NCBI GenBank assembly: GCA_025464445.1
Contig: JAODLY010000034.1
Location: 1-64,000, forward strand
From: Rhodoglobus sp.
Lineage (GTDB): Bacteria > Actinomycetota > Actinomycetes > Actinomycetales > Microbacteriaceae
DNA length: 64,000 nt
Reading direction: 5' to 3'
A model generated the notes under the pieces. The model saw nothing but the letters and a program-made list of their open reading frames with translations. It ran no database searches and was not told the DNA's origin. Position 1 is the stretch's first letter, and the number at the start of each line of letters is the position of its first letter. Below, piece by piece: positions 63,322-64,000 of the stretch. The translations under genes and the position numbers were made by a program.

Positions 63322-64000
63322 CGCTCCCAATCGAGCCGATTGTCCCAAGCGTGGCGGTAGTAGTCGGCGTGCGCGAGCCTCGCAGCGGCCGATTCGTCCA
63401 CTATCACCGTCACCCGTGGGTGCAGTTGCACCACGGATCCGGGCGTGCTCGCCGAGACCGGTCCCTCGAGCGCGGCCGCGATCGGCCCGGCCTTGGCCTT
63501 ACCGAACGCGAGCAGCACGAGGTGCCTTGCCCGCAGGATCGTGCCAAGCCCCTGGGTGATGCAGTGCATGGGCACGTCGTCGATCGACGGGAAGAAGCGC
63601 GCATTGTCGACCCTGGTCTGCTCGGCGAGAGTCTTGACTCGCGTGAGCGATGCGAGGGATGAACCCGGCTCGTTGAATCCGATGTGGCCCGTGCGCCCGA
63701 TGCCGAGCACCTGCAGATCGATGCCGCCGGCCTCAAGAATCGCGCGCTCATAGCTCTCACCGGCGAGCTTGAGGGGCCCCTCGTCTCCCGGCACCCGCAC
63801 CAGCGACGGGGTCAGCCCGAGCGGTTCGACGACCTCACGAGCGATCACCGCACGATAGCTTTCTGGGTGCCCGGGCGGCAGCCCCACGTACTCGTCCAGC
63901 GCGAACCCGCGCACCCGCGAGAGGTCGAGGCCGCGGGCGGCGAGCGCGCGCCAGGTCGTGAGCGGCGTGGATCCCGTCGCGAGGCCGAGCACGGCATCGG
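63318..64000 (-). CDS. nagB: glucosamine-6-phosphate deaminase, N-terminus outside window
   Basis: C-terminal ~227 residues, with the frame open to the right window edge; about 30 N-terminal residues are missing compared with the family. GLATGSTPLTTW binds phosphate, FALDEYVGLP carries the catalytic Asp and LGIGRTGHIGFNEPGS the active-site loop. It converts glucosamine-6-phosphate to fructose-6-phosphate and ammonia, completing amino-sugar use with nagA, whose stop it overlaps by 3 bp. Confidence 0.94.
   Translation of the reverse strand, partial: DAVLGLATGSTPLTTWRALAARGLDLSRVRGFALDEYVGLPPGHPESYRAVIAREVVEPLGLTPSLVRVPGDEGPLKLAGESYERAILEAGGIDLQVLGIGRTGHIGFNEPGSSLASLTRVKTLAEQTRVDNARFFPSIDDVPMHCITQGLGTILRARHLVLLAFGKAKAGPIAAALEGPVSASTPGSVVQLHPRVTVIVDESAAARLAHADYYRHAWDNRLDWER

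Noticed and set aside
62161-63348. Minus-strand frame covering nagA
   Set aside because: Antisense to a clear amidohydrolase; composition typical of an opposite-strand shadow.

Overview
This is a high-GC window with GTGA/ATGA-coupled genes, epsilon-type acyl-CoA carboxylase, BMP-type nucleoside uptake, an LpdA-type quinone reductase and LAxTG-anchored surface proteins. It reads as chromosomal DNA of an actinobacterium, most likely Micrococcales/Microbacteriaceae (inference from gene content; no 16S is present). No rRNA, tRNA, CRISPR array, insertion sequence or prophage was recognised. Gene order (accD-accE-maf-accA; lpdA-deoD-pmmB-add-deoA-cdd-sdhCDAB; YihY-trpS) matches, as I recall it, the 3280-3336 stretch of the Mycobacterium tuberculosis chromosome, so the backbone looks ancestral with local insertions.

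Layout. 1-8.2 kb: end of an acyl-CoA carboxylase beta gene with its epsilon subunit, a 590-bp gene-free stretch full of stem-loops (candidate small RNA), a three-gene LuxR-type two-component cluster with a degenerate second kinase-like protein, a TRAM-domain RNA methyltransferase, Maf, and the biotin-carrying alpha chain. 8.3-13.7 kb: a methyltransferase-glycosyltransferase fusion, LpdA, an SRPBCC protein and a lipoprotein. 13.8-28.9 kb: a nucleoside salvage block (PNP, phosphosugar mutase, adenosine deaminase with orphan PTS IIA/IIB, nucleoside hydrolase, thymidine phosphorylase, cytidine deaminase, ABC uptake system with two tandem BMP lipoproteins). It is interrupted by a DUF559-type protein bracketed by two 57-bp palindromes.

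29-42.9 kb: ManC and a GT4 mannosyltransferase-like gene, sdhCDAB, a sigma factor fused to an anti-sigma-like membrane domain, an SDR reductase, PTS enzyme I, YihY, exonuclease III, TrpS and a HAD hydrolase. 42.9-53.3 kb: surface and small membrane proteins, a SHOCT protein, a ferritin-like/VIT1 transporter, galM-deoR divergent from galTK, then glyA-folD under a ZTP (pfl) riboswitch. 53.3-64 kb: a YVTN beta-propeller surface protein, cupin/TetR pair, GH20 hexosaminidase, MFS exporter, PurU, a beta-helix surface protein, and NagA facing a truncated NagB.

Themes. Nucleosides are imported, deaminated or phosphorolysed, and the pentose phosphates are isomerised to enter central metabolism. Amino sugars are released by GH20 and processed by NagA/NagB. 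One-carbon flow links glyA, folD and purU. The most unusual non-coding content is a set of palindromic elements, mostly at convergent gene ends, some recurring in the window.
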